From Achatina immaculata (lineage: Eukaryota; Mollusca; Gastropoda; Stylommatophora; Achatinidae), in contig CM019704.1 of NCBI GenBank assembly GCA_009760885.1, positions 11,554,303-11,618,302 of the forward strand: a stretch of DNA of 64,000 nucleotides, given 5' to 3'. This document shows positions 54,180-64,000 of the stretch, piece after piece. Each line of letters opens with the position of its first letter. Position 1 is the first letter of the stretch. Below the pieces are notes generated by a model, which had not been told where the DNA came from, did no database searches, and saw only the letters and a program-made list of their open reading frames with translations. A program made the position numbers and the translations under genes.

Positions 54180-54880
54180 CATGCTTGTATCTGTAAATGT
54201 GATTTGCTCATGTATCTGTCAATGTGATTTGCTCATGTATCTGTCAATGTGATTTGCTCATGTATCTGTAAATATGATTTGCTCTTGTATCTGTAAATGT
54301 GATTTGCTCATGTATCTGTAAATGTGATTTGCCCTTGTATCTGTAAATATGATTTGCTCTTGTATTTGTAAATATGATTTGCTCTTGTATCTGTAAATGT
54401 GATTTTTTTCTTGTATCTGTAAATGTGATTTGCTCATGTATCTGTAAATATGATTTGCTCTTGTATCTGTAAATGTGATTTGCTCTTGTATCTGTAAATA
54501 TGATTTGCTCTTGTATCTGTAAATGTGATTTGCTCATGTATCTGTAAATATGATTTGCTCTTGTATCTGTAAATGTGATTTTCTCTTGTATCTGTAAATG
54601 TGATTTGCTCATGTATCTGTAAATGCGATTTACTCATGTATCTGTAAATGTGATTTGCTCTTGTATCTGTAAATGTGGTTTTCTCTTGTAAATGTAAATG
54701 TGATTTGCTCTTGTATCTGTAAATGTGATTTGCCCTTGTATCTGTAAATGTGATTTACTCTTTTATCTGTAAATGTAATTTGCTCTTGTATCTGTAAATG
54801 TGATTTACTCTTTTATCTGTAAATGTGATTTGCTCATGTATTTGTAAATGTGATTTGCTCATGTATCTGTAAATGTGATC
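54180..54880. repeat. Intron 5: 25-bp minisatellite ending close to exon 6
   Basis: About 28 copies of GTGATTTGCTCATGTATCTG + TAAAT. It stops about 45 bp before the exon 6 acceptor, so branch point and pyrimidine tract lie in the short remaining interval. Three units (75 bp) restore the frame, giving false open frames. Confidence 0.95.
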
Positions 54881-54925
54881 TGTAAAACAGAATTTCATGG
54901 CCAACATTTTCTTATCTTCTACCAG

Positions 54926-55138
54926 GCCCAGATCGAAGGTAAAGATGACGTGGTTGTGGAGACACCAATTTTTGTGGGCAGACATTCTCAGGAGTTTGGT
55001 CCAGAGGGTAGGGACCTCCTGCTTGGGAAGATGTGGCAGGGTATGGGCGACGATGCCTCCAGGGACACTCCTTGGCACGGAGGCAGATCTATTTACACAG
55101 AAAGTGTTAATGGTGACTTCTTTGATGTTCGATCTTAA
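54926..55138 (+). CDS. Arrestin-domain-containing protein, exon 6 (last, 70 residues and stop)
   Basis: Acceptor CTTCTACCAG|GCCCAG, phase 0, stop TAA at 55136. It reads AQIEGKDDVVVETPIFVGRH (the last arrestin-C strands; compare the family's ..LELPIxIG), then SQEFGPEGRDLLLGKMWQ, GMGDDASRDTPWHGG, RSIYTESVNGDFFDVRS. The tail is short and holds no PPxY motif, unlike many ARRDC proteins that recruit NEDD4-family ligases, so that route may be missing. The only PPY string is the structural VPPYLP of exon 5, which is inside the fold. Confidence 0.9.
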   Translation, partial: AQIEGKDDVVVETPIFVGRHSQEFGPEGRDLLLGKMWQGMGDDASRDTPWHGGRSIYTESVNGDFFDVRS

Positions 55139-55284
55139 GACAAAACAGTTTTTTTTTCTTGTTTACATTGTGATTCTGTCTTGGTAACATGACCTGCTGG
55201 ATGCTGCCCTTCAAGGGCAGTGATACAGTAATTTCAGAAATATTATATCCAACCTGGAATAATGAAACAAAGTGTTACTGTATC
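55139..55284 (+). other. Start of the 3' UTR
   Basis: AT-rich sequence directly after the stop codon. No AATAAA is seen until about 57369 and 57510 (CCCAAATAAAACAC), so the UTR may be long or use a variant signal. Confidence 0.45.
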
Positions 55285-56015
55285 CATGTAATCCTCAATG
55301 TTAACAGTTGCTCTTCTTCAAGCATCCTTTTTACGTTGCATAATTTACAACTGGTGACGTACATGAGGCTCACATATGTTATAATTAGGTAGCCTACATG
55401 GTAGTGCCACACACAAACAGCATAGTAGTGCTAACACTTTATGGTTGTGACAAACAAGAGGTGCATCAACCTTATGATTCACTATCATAACATCTCTTAA
55501 GATTCAGAAAATTGATATCATGAACAAAGTAGATAAAAAATATTGATACCTACAACAAAGTGGATCGAAAATGTTGATACCAACAATTAGTGGATCTAAA
55601 ATGTTGATACTAATAATGGAGTAGATTGATGAGCATTTCATAAACCAAAGCCTTGGAAAACTAAGTAAGATCAGCCAGGTAATATTAACTGAAGCCCACC
55701 TTCTTTGTTATTTGAACTGTGATCATTTGTGAACTGTTTTAAGAATGTGCAACTGCAATTTTCACCTTGTAACTTCAACAGTAGTTATTTACAAGTTAAA
55801 GTAACATAATTATTATTTACAAGTTAAAGTAACATATTTATTATTTACAAGTTAAAGTAACATAGTTATTATTTACAAGATAAAGTAACATAGTTACTGT
55901 TTACAAGATAAAGTAACATAGTTACTGTTTACAAGATAAAGTAACATAGTTATTATTCACAGGATAAAGTAACATAGTTATTATTTACAGGATAAAGTTA
56001 CATAGTTACTGTTTA
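55285..56015. repeat. 731-bp tandem duplication, copy 1
   Basis: From CATGTAATCCTCAATGTTAA to CTGTTTA; the same sequence follows directly at 56016. It contains a small internal 26-28-bp repeat (TTATTTACAAGTTAAAGTAA). Confidence 0.95.
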
Positions 56016-56747
56016 CATGTAATCCTCAATGTTAACAGTTGCTCTTCTTCAAGCATCCTTTTTACGTTGCATAATTTACAACTGGTGACGTACATGAGGC
56101 TCACATATGTTATAATTAGGTAGCCTACATGGTAGTGCCACACACAAACAGCATAGTAGTGCTAACACTTTATGGTTGTGACAAACAAGAGGTGCATCAA
56201 CCTTATGATTCACTATCATAACATCTCTTAAGATTCAGAAAATTGATATCATGAACAAAGTAGATAAAAAATATTGATACCTACAACAAAGTGGATCGAA
56301 AATGTTGATACCAACAATTAGTGGATCTAAAATGTTGATACTAATAATGGAGTAGATTGATGAGCATTTCATAAACCAAAGCCTTGGAAAACTAAGTAAG
56401 ATCAGCCAGGTAATATTAACTGAAGCCCACCTTCTTTGTTATTTGAACTGTGATCATTTGTGAACTGTTTTAAGAATGTGCAACTGCAATTTTCACCTTG
56501 TAACTTCAACAGTAGTTATTTACAAGTTAAAGTAACATAATTATTATTTACAAGTTAAAGTAACATATTTATTATTTACAAGTTAAAGTAACATAGTTAT
56601 TATTTACAAGATAAAGTAACATAGTTACTGTTTACAAGATAAAGTAACATAGTTACTGTTTACAAGATAAAGTAACATAGTTATTATTCACAGGATAAAG
56701 TAACATAGTTATTATTTACAGGATAAAGTTACATAGTTACTGTTTAC
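56016..56747. repeat. 731-bp tandem duplication, copy 2
   Basis: Almost base-for-base identical to copy 1, joined within the TACTGTTTACA unit. Followed by unique sequence. Confidence 0.95.
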
Positions 56748-56932
56748 AAGATAAAGTAACATATTTCTTCATTCTATTTAAATGTGAGCATCTTATTTGC
56801 CAGATAAAATATGTCAAATTTTATCAGTTAAAAATATGAGATTTCTCATTGTGTCTTTGGTTTCATGCTACAGTTTTTTTTCATTTTTTTTAACCTCATT
56901 TTGTCATCCTGCTAGTGCAGTAAAATCTAGTT

Positions 56933-56961
56933 CATTCATTCATTCATTCATTCATTCATTA
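56933..56961. repeat. (ATTC)n microsatellite / LINE tail
   Basis: Seven ATTC units. On the minus strand this is (GAAT)n directly after the stop of a LINE-like ORF, so it is probably that element's 3' tail. Confidence 0.85.
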
Positions 56962-57230
56962 GGATGTGCCCTGTGAAACTTTGCTTCTCTAACAGCTCTC
57001 TTGATGGCCTCTCAGTTGTAAGCAAGATGCCCTGCTGTAGATGCACCCATTCTCAAATCATCAACAATGTCTTGTGACCATATTCTCATTGGTCTTTCTC
57101 TCTTTCGTTTACCCATTATGTACCTTTCCAAGACTGTCTTCTCTAAACTCTCATATTTAATATGTCTGAAGCAATGAGAAGTTTTCTCTGTTTAGTCTTC
57201 TTTACTAACCAGCCTTCTTCAATATTAAAT
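56962..57230 (-). pseudogene. LINE family D 3'-end fragment
   Basis: The minus strand reads ERERPMRIWSQDIVDDLRMG, ASTAGHLAYN, EAIKRAVREAKFHRAHPNE-stop, then (GAAT)n. A basic region followed by R.W..DI...GxxxxxA...A..R..W/K is the usual end of LINE RT proteins. It is distinct from families A-C. It is duplicated with its surroundings at about 57930-58170. Confidence 0.5.
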
Positions 57231-57927
57231 TCATCATTTATATATTAATATATTTAGACATGTCATGATTTGTGAGTGACAAAATTCTGTTATGATGCAG
57301 CAGTGAGAGTGCAGTGTTAACTGTTATTGTCACAATAACCATCATAATCACCACCCTCATCTTCATCATTTAAAAATAAAATATAATTCAATATTATATT
57401 ATGTTAAATGTCTTCCTTTCAGTTCATCATGATATTTTTCATTCCTAAGTTTTGTATAGTTTTAATATTACATTATACTTGTAATATTGTCATGTCCCAG
57501 TGAACCCAAATAAAACACACATACGCATGCATGAGAAATTTTAATTCTGTGACATAGTGGAAGCTACAGTCTGACAAATAAACTTAGGAAATTATGTTAT
57601 TAGAGTTGTCTTGTTCTCTTCTACTATGAATCATTGTTATCACATTTTCTCTTCTACCATGAATCATTGTTATCACATGTTCTCTTCTATCATGAATTGT
57701 TGTTATCACATGTTCTCTTCTACCATGAATTGTTGTTATCACACATTCTCTTCTACCATGAATTGTTGTTATCACATGTTCTCTTCCATCATGAATCATT
57801 GTTATCACATGTTCTCTTCCACCATGAATTATTATCACATGTTTTCTTCTACCATGAATCATTGTTATCACATGTCCTCATCCACCATGAATTATTATCA
57901 CATGTTTTCTTCTACCATGAATCATTG
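56985..57927. repeat. ~943-bp tandem duplication, copy 1 (with its 33-bp array)
   Basis: Begins at CTTCTCTAACAGCTCTCTTG. The same sequence restarts at about 57928, where the LINE tail and ATTC run are missing because the join goes from the 33-bp array (ATCATTGCTTCTCTAACAGC) straight into the LINE segment. Confidence 0.92.
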
Positions 57928-57930
57928 CTT
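57600..57930. repeat. 33-bp minisatellite, array 1
   Basis: About ten copies of CATGTTCTCTTCTACCATGA + ATCATTGTTATCA. In-frame on both strands (FSSTMNHCYHM); not coding. Confidence 0.95.
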
Positions 57931-58560
57931 CTCTAACAGCTCTCTTGAGGCCTCTCAGTTGTAAGCAAGATGCCCTGCTGTAGATGCACCCATTCTCAAA
58001 TCATCAACAATGTCTTGTGACCATATTCTCATTGGTCTTTCTCTCTTTCGTTTACCCATTATGTACCTTTCCAAGACTGTCTTCTCTAAACTCTCATATT
58101 TAATATGTCTGAAGCAATGAGAAGTTTTCTCTGTTTAGTCTTCTTTACTAACCAGCCTTCTTCAATATTAAATTCATCATTTATATATTAATATATTTAG
58201 ACATGTCATGATTTGTGAGTGACAAAATTCTGTTATGATGCAGCAGTGAGAGTGCAGTGTTAACTGTTATTGTCACAATAACCATCATAATCACCACCCT
58301 CATCTTCATCATTTAAAAATAAAATATAATTCAATATTATATTATGTTAAATGTCCTCCTTTCAGTTCATCATGATATTTTTCATTCCTAAGTTTTGTAT
58401 AGTTTTAATATTACATTATACTTGTAATATTGTCATGTCCCAGTGAACCCAAATAAAACACACATACGCATGCATGAGAAATTTTAATTCTGTGACATAG
58501 TGGAAGCTACAGTCTGACAAATAAACTTAGGAAATTATGTTATTAGAGTTGTCTTGTTCT
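57928..58560. repeat. ~943-bp tandem duplication, copy 2 (unique part)
   Basis: Repeats the LINE-like segment, the CATCTTCATCATTTAAAAAT segment and the CCCAAATAAAACACACATAC segment with very few differences (ATGTCTTCC/ATGTCCTCC). Confidence 0.93.
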
Positions 58561-58950
58561 CTTCTACTATGAATCATTGTTATCACATTTTCTCTTCTAC
58601 CATGAATCATTGTTATCACATGTTCTCTTCTATCATGAATTGTTGTTATCACATGTTCTCTTCTACCATGAATTGTTGTTATCACACATACTCTTCTACC
58701 ATGAATTGTTGTTATCACATGTTCTCTTCCATCATGAATCATTGTTATCACATGTTCTCTTCCACCATGAATTATTATCACATGTTTTCTTCTACCATGA
58801 ATCATTGTTATCACATGTTCTCTTCTACCATGAATCATTGTTATCACATGTTTTCTTATACCATGAATTGCTGTTATCACATGTTCTCTTCTACCATGAA
58901 TCATTGTTATCACATGTTCTCTTCTACCATGAATCGTTGTTATCACAGAG
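58552..58950. repeat. 33-bp minisatellite, array 2
   Basis: About 12 copies of the same unit as array 1. The first eight match array 1 unit by unit, the rest are extra. Confidence 0.95.
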
Positions 58951-59708
58951 TTCTGAACATGAAAAGCTAAACTAAGCTTTCTTATACATTTTGTTGAAAT
59001 AAAACAAACAGTACAAAAGTGATCTAAAAGTTTATTTATTTAAGTCCAGAGACAAAATGTAATGAGTAGAAAAACAGCAGGTTTGTTCTTATAATTAATC
59101 AAGAAAAAAAAAACATTTATTACTTGATGGTTACCCTGTTTAATCACGTCAAGATGATTAGCTGTTTTGGTCTTGCAGGACTTGGTGGTGAACTTGTGCA
59201 TAACAAAAATGTGACAAAAACAAATGTGAGCTGGCTTGAACAGCACTATTTGTGACAAATTTTATTTTAGGAAAAAGTTCAGAAGGGTTTGACTGAGCTA
59301 GAAAACTATTTTGTGAATGTTCTTTTGTTTTTTTTTGTTTGAACAGTACTGATGCTAGATACAAAGCAAAACAAAAATGTCAAACCATTTATCTAGTGAG
59401 TGTTGGACATCAGTTGAGAGAATCTATCATGTGACAGACAACTGAGGAAATCTTTCATGTGACAAATGGTATTTAGTGAGAAAATTTTGAGCAAAATAAA
59501 ATGAACACAAAATACAATTTTATGAAGACTGTTGGAATGTAAGAAAATTGCTCCTATGTTGAATAATATAATCCAAAAATTTAACATTAATGGGTTAATA
59601 TGGCAGCTCAACCATAACCAAAATAACATAAAACTAAAATAACATAAAAACAATATTTTAAGTTTTCTTAAAAACAGTGATCTCATATATTTTTTTATGT
59701 TAAAAAAA
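58951..59708. other. Low-copy AT-rich sequence, no supported gene
   Basis: Several short open frames, none with a recognisable motif or coding-like composition. Confidence 0.5.
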
Positions 59709-59709
59709 A

Positions 59710-59992
59710 GATGATGATAGGAGCCCTGGGTAGTGAAGTAATTAATGTTCTTATCTCTGATGGTGGTGAAAGTCAGTTATTTGAATTCAGACACAGGTGC
59801 TGCCCCAATTGCCTAGCTCTAGAAATGGGTACCTGACTTCTTCTGGACTTGGAGGAAGACAGGGTGGTGAGGTGTGAAGATAACCACATGACCTCTCTTG
59901 TGTGTTGACAGGTCAATGGAAATATGGGCTCTGATACCAAATCCTCATGTCTCTGTGGTGTGATAGGGTCAACCTTACCTTAAAAAATGATG
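59710..59992 (+). mobile_element. Possible tRNA-derived SINE
   Basis: The segment starts GGAGCCCTGGGTAGTGAAGT and has a degenerate A box (TAGTGAAGTAATTAATG) and B-box-like TTATTTGAATTCAG. It continues with GGTGCTGCCCCAATTGCCTA, GGGTACCTGACTTC and GGGTCAACCTTACCTTAAAA, typical of SINE bodies and 3' ends, and finishes A-rich. Its GC content is above its AT-rich flanks. No target-site duplication could be fixed. Confidence 0.5.
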
Positions 59993-60670
59993 ACTGCATC
60001 CATAAATATTTTTCAGTTTTATGCTTATGTCTCCATTGTTACATAAACAACAAAAAATGGCAACACAGGTCTGATTATATGATGTCATTCCACACTGTTA
60101 ATTCATGAAATTTCTGTCTCAACTATCAGGGAAAGATGCTGCAAGGGAGGTCACTCAAAGTTTTTTATGCCAGGCTGAACAGGAAAGAAACCCAAGGGCA
60201 TATCTGTTACACAGAAAGTGGCCGAGTTTATGTGACATGAAAGAGAGTCAAAGATTTGAAGATTTCAACATCTGTCACTTATAATGACACTTATTTGCAA
60301 CAAAGTGGTGCAGCAAAACATATTCTATTCATTTATAAAGTGATATGTAGCCAGGGAATATATTTTTGTGTGTCAGTGTGCATATAAAATGTTCAAATAT
60401 AAAAAAAAACAAACTGAATGTTAGACAATGGAACATAAATTAGGGAATTATGGGTCAGACAATGGAACATAGGTTAGGGAATTATGAGTACAAAGCAGAA
60501 ATACCAAGATTTGCAAATTGGATATTGTACATAACCAAGGGAACAACAGTTGATCAAATATGGAAGTTGCAGTAATTTAAGAAATAACTCAGCAAACTGA
60601 AGCTATTGATAATCTAAAAACATACATCGGGGGAAGATAACTACTCTGTAGCACATATCAAACACCGAGA
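59993..60670. other. Low-copy sequence, no supported gene
   Basis: A partial repeat ACAATGGAACATAxxTTAGG near 60425-60485. Nothing else recognised. Confidence 0.5.
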
Positions 60671-60955
60671 CAATCAGGTCATCATTTTTCAGAGCACATA
60701 TCACAGTGATGGTTTGCCTCTGACATATTACAGTGACGATTTGCCTCTCTGACATATCACAGTGATGGTTTGTGACATATCAAAGTGATGGTTTGTGTCT
60801 CTGATATATCACAGTGATGGTTTGTGTCTCTGATATATCACAGTGATGGTTTGTGTGTCTGATGTATCACAGTGATGGTTTGTGTGTCTGATAGATCATG
60901 GTGATGGTTTGTGTCTTCGATATATCATGGTGATAGTTTGTCTCTGGTATATTAT
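60671..60955. repeat. ~32-bp tandem repeat
   Basis: About nine units of ATATCACAGTGATGGTTTGT + GTCTCTGAT with indels. Confidence 0.9.
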
Positions 60956-61930
60956 GTGAGGTAAAAACCATCATGTGATGCCAGCAAAACAAATTGTTGA
61001 AGAAATTAAAAATACATTTGCTCAAAACTGTTTGTCCACAAATTTATTTGTTACAACATTTTAAAATTCCTTCAAGCATGTCCAAAGGAATATAGCTCTT
61101 TCTGGTTACTGACATGTCTGACATCCCAAATTTTGTCCAAAGTTTTTATTCTCTGTGTTTGGTAAGAGTTCTTGGTGAAAAATAATCTAAAACTGAAATA
61201 GCAATAATGCAAGCAATAAAGTGACTAAAGTGTATACTGAAGGTTAATTTTGTGATAATAATAAAAATCATAATGTCATTGAGAAACAGGATGCAGAACT
61301 GGTTTAATAGTTACATAACATTTTAAGATAAATAATTGTGTAAAAATAAAAATACAATCCTCTTTCTTTCTGTATGAAGATTTGTGTTTTTTCTTTACTC
61401 TTAATCTGTGCTGGGATGAGCAACACAAGGTTGTTTTACTGAGTACACAAAAGTTTCCAGTCTTTACCATTAAAAACCTGCAGCAACACTCTGTGTTTAC
61501 TCTGGTACCATGGAAACAGAATATTTTCTGTGTGGCTTAGAATTGTTAATGTACTTTAGTCTACAAGTGTAATTTCCATGTTGGAATGCATATCTTTACA
61601 AAAAAAAACATGCTCTACTCTTTCTATGTAGTTCACTTCCATTAAGTGACATGTTGTGTAGAGACAGCAACTTCCATTTAATATCTTTCAAATGTTTAAC
61701 CAAAAAAAAAATCGAGAAAAATTTATGCTATAAAATCTTAGAAAAGCAGCATCTTTAGACATGCTTCGATGCTCCATTTGATATTTGATATTTGACATTA
61801 TATATTCATGGCACAGATAGACTAGACATATCTGTGACTAATATTTAAGACCTTTTCTAATGATGAGTTTTTTTGTTTTTTTTTGTCATGGGTTGATAAA
61901 GGAAACTTTTAACCTTTTAATTCTGTTTCA
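60956..61930. other. Low-copy AT-rich sequence, no supported gene
   Basis: Poly-A runs near 61600 and 61700; no coding pattern. Confidence 0.5.
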
Positions 61931-62065
61931 AAATATCACTTCATGATAATCACCAGAAAAATATCACTTCATGATAATCACCAGAAAAATATCACTTCAT
62001 GATAATCACCACCAAGATATCACTGCATGATAACCACCACCAAAATATCACTTCATGATATCACC
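61931..62065. repeat. 28-bp tandem repeat
   Basis: Five copies of ATATCACTTCATGATAATCA + CCAGAAAA, the last two diverged. Confidence 0.93.
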
Positions 62066-63182
62066 AGCAAAAGACTGGAAATTTTATGTTTGCTGCTGAT
62101 GATATCTGGTTATGTTATCACATACATAACATGATTCATGATTAATGCCACTGAAAGCAGTCTGAAACAGATTATTAGCTATAAAGAAACAGAAAAACAG
62201 AGTACAATAATTTTATAACAAACATGCAAGGCTAGTACATCAACCATCTTAAAATACCTGGGTGGAGTTAGAAATTATTTCAGAAATACTTGTCACTTGG
62301 TATGGGAAAACTGATATACAAACACTGGGGGAAGGGTATGGGAGAAATATTTGGGGGTATACTGAAATGTTGATTTTCATTGGTCAGGCATTAGTTTAAA
62401 GGACAAATAATACAGATTATTTGGCTGATTTCCTGGCAAATATTTCCTAAGATTATTCAGTTGACTTTCCTGGCAAATATTTCCTAAATTCTGGTTACTG
62501 GTATAAATGAAAAGTGTAGGTTACATTTTGTGGCCTGATATAGCAAATTAGGGGGAGGAAACTCATGTTAAATAACTTATTACATAGTTACGGAACTTCA
62601 TTTATTTCAACTTATGCTGATATCTGTGCATGTCTAAAACATTTAATACTCAACATTTCCTTCATACATGGGAAGTTAGGTTCAGTCCACACACTCTCAG
62701 TAGCAGGTTGAATATTTGCAGAAATGTGAGAGTCATCAGCTTGATTATGTGAAAGAAAAAATTATTAGATATAAAAACTGCTAAAACTGGCACATATCTC
62801 TTGACAACGAATGTTGTGCACTTTGAAACTAACGTGGCTAGGCAGCAATGGCAGTTCTGAAACATTTGTTTTCTCTGCCTTCTTTTATGACCGTGACGGG
62901 TAGGAATGGGTGTTTTGTTGACCGCAGAAAGTCCTGAGAATAAAAAAAGTCATGATTTTATGTTGCAAGAATCAACAATATGAGATTATTATCAGTTTTA
63001 TACACTTCAGTATTTACTCTAAATTAGCCAAGATGAAGAAAGAAAAACTGGACAAGGCGTATGTGAAAGATTTGCTCTTGCTTCAGACAGAGCATCATTC
63101 CACGGCCAGAACTGACTGAAATGTTGCTACTGATCCATTCATTGTCTTTCCTGGATAATTTTTTTTGTATTCTGTACTGAAT
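62066..63182. other. Low-copy sequence, no supported gene
   Basis: Minus-strand frames around 62650-62940 are short. One (LRSTKHPFLPVTVIKEGREN) looks mildly protein-like but has no known motif and no clear splice sites. A direct repeat TTTCCTGGCAAATATTTCCTAA lies near 62425/62470. Confidence 0.4.
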
Positions 63183-64000
63183 GATTAGTTTGGATTTGTT
63201 GAAGGAAAGGGAACACACAATGCCATTTATGCTTTACGAACACAAACAGAAAGAGCTTTAGAAGTACAGAAAGATCTCTACTTATGCTTCATTGATTACA
63301 CCAAGGCATTTGACAAGGTGAAACATAATGAAATTATTAAAATGCTTGAATAGATGGCAAAGACCTGAGGATTGTATAACATCTATACTGGCAGCAAGAA
63401 GCAGCAATTCGAGTTGAAAATAGAAGAACTGGAAAATAACCTATAAAACAAGGGGTGCGACAGGGATGTGTAGTGTCTCCAGACCTTTTTTCTCTGTACA
63501 GTGAGAATATTCTAAGAATGATCATTACAGAAACAGGCATAAAAATTGGAGGATACAATATTAACAACCTTCGGTATGCTGACGACACAGTACTGATAGC
63601 TGAGAACCAACAAGACCTGCAAAATCTCTTGAATAAAGTCACTAAGGAAGTGAACAGAAAGGCCTTACTTTAAACATGAAAAAGACAGAGACTATGGTTA
63701 TATCTAAGAAACAGAATCCACCAACATGCAGTATAAAATTAAACGGAACTATTCTAAAGCAGGTGCAGAAATTCAAATACCTTGGAGCAGTAATAACTGC
63801 AGATGGGAAATGCAGAACAGAAATTAGGAACAGAATAGGCCAAGCAAAGACTGCATTTCAGAGAATGAGAAACATTAGCTAACACATCTTTATCAATGAC
63901 TGTTAGAAAACGAGCCCTAAAATGCTGTATTGAACCTATCTTGTTATATAGAGGTGAATCATGGACAAAATCTGCACAAAAATCATTGGAAGCAGCAGAA
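63183..64000 (+). pseudogene. LINE family B copy running off the window
   Basis: Family B RT starting at FGFVEGKGTHNAIYALRT, motif A DYTKAFDKV, a deletion near 63350 (EDINID lost), motif B VRQGCVVSPDLFSLYSENIL, motif C LRYADDTVLI, a frameshift near 63650, then KQVQKFKYLGAVITADGKCR and RIGQAKTAFQRMRN. The 5' end is truncated at the same point as the intron 3 copy (around FGFVEG), suggesting a preferred stop of reverse transcription or a subfamily. The 3' end is outside the window. Confidence 0.88.

Noticed and set aside
54244..54637. KSHLQIQEQI-type repeat protein
   Set aside because: 25-bp satellite; three units give 75 bp, so the frame is open by arithmetic.
57584..58975. MFSSTMNHCYH / HGRREHVIT repeat proteins
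   Set aside because: 33-bp satellite read on both strands; no flanking coding sequence.
62662..62865. Possible exon on the minus strand around 62.6-62.9 kb
   Set aside because: Short, without a recognisable domain, and no convincing acceptor/donor pair.

Overview
This is a eukaryotic, invertebrate-looking stretch, most likely from a mollusc and probably a gastropod. The evidence is a spliced arrestin-domain gene with GT-AG introns, a eukaryotic tRNA-Ser with pol III boxes, a U2-snRNA-like retrocopy, several RTE-like LINE families, a Penelope-like element with a GIY-YIG domain, and a very high load of minisatellites. The gastropod placement rests on remembered similarity of the LINE proteins and was not tested. 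Nothing bacterial (operons, CRISPR, IS elements) is present.

Layout. 0-5.8 kb: a decayed non-LTR RNase H domain on the minus strand. Two adjacent pieces of it have expanded into minisatellites, with a third array beside them; then come a 54-bp array and a cluster of TGACGTCA palindromes. 6-14.6 kb: a LINE graveyard (families named A and B here). Several copies have clear target-site duplications, one holds a nested inverted self-insertion, and one holds a U2-like insertion. A tRNA-Ser(CGA) and a Tigger-like transposase tail also lie here. 14.6-23.5 kb: minisatellites, two of them built from reverse-transcriptase motifs of a third LINE (family C), inside large segmental duplications. 23.5-32.4 kb: simple and tandem repeats, including 1.1 kb of almost pure pyrimidine.

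32.8-55.1 kb: the one protein-coding host gene I can defend. It is an arrestin-domain-containing (ARRDC/alpha-arrestin) gene on the plus strand with six distinct coding exons, giving 352 residues if exon 3 is used once. Exon 3 with its flanks occurs three times and is identical in all three. Coding sequence is about 1.06 kb of a 22 kb span. Introns 1, 2, 3 and 5 carry minisatellites, and intron 5 also holds a Penelope-like element with long inverted terminal repeats. Intron 2 carries about 4.9 kb of a 26-bp repeat whose every unit places an acceptor-like TTTTAG directly before a donor-like GTGAAA or GTAAAA.

55-64 kb: the 3' flank, with two higher-order tandem duplications, a LINE tail, a possible SINE, a mostly unique AT-rich stretch, and another family B LINE running off the window end.

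The main theme is that minisatellites repeatedly arise inside retrotransposon coding sequence (RNase H, RT motif B, the RT FxYLG block, and a two-copy duplication of the FADD motif). The same slippage-prone behaviour appears to have multiplied an exon of the host gene.
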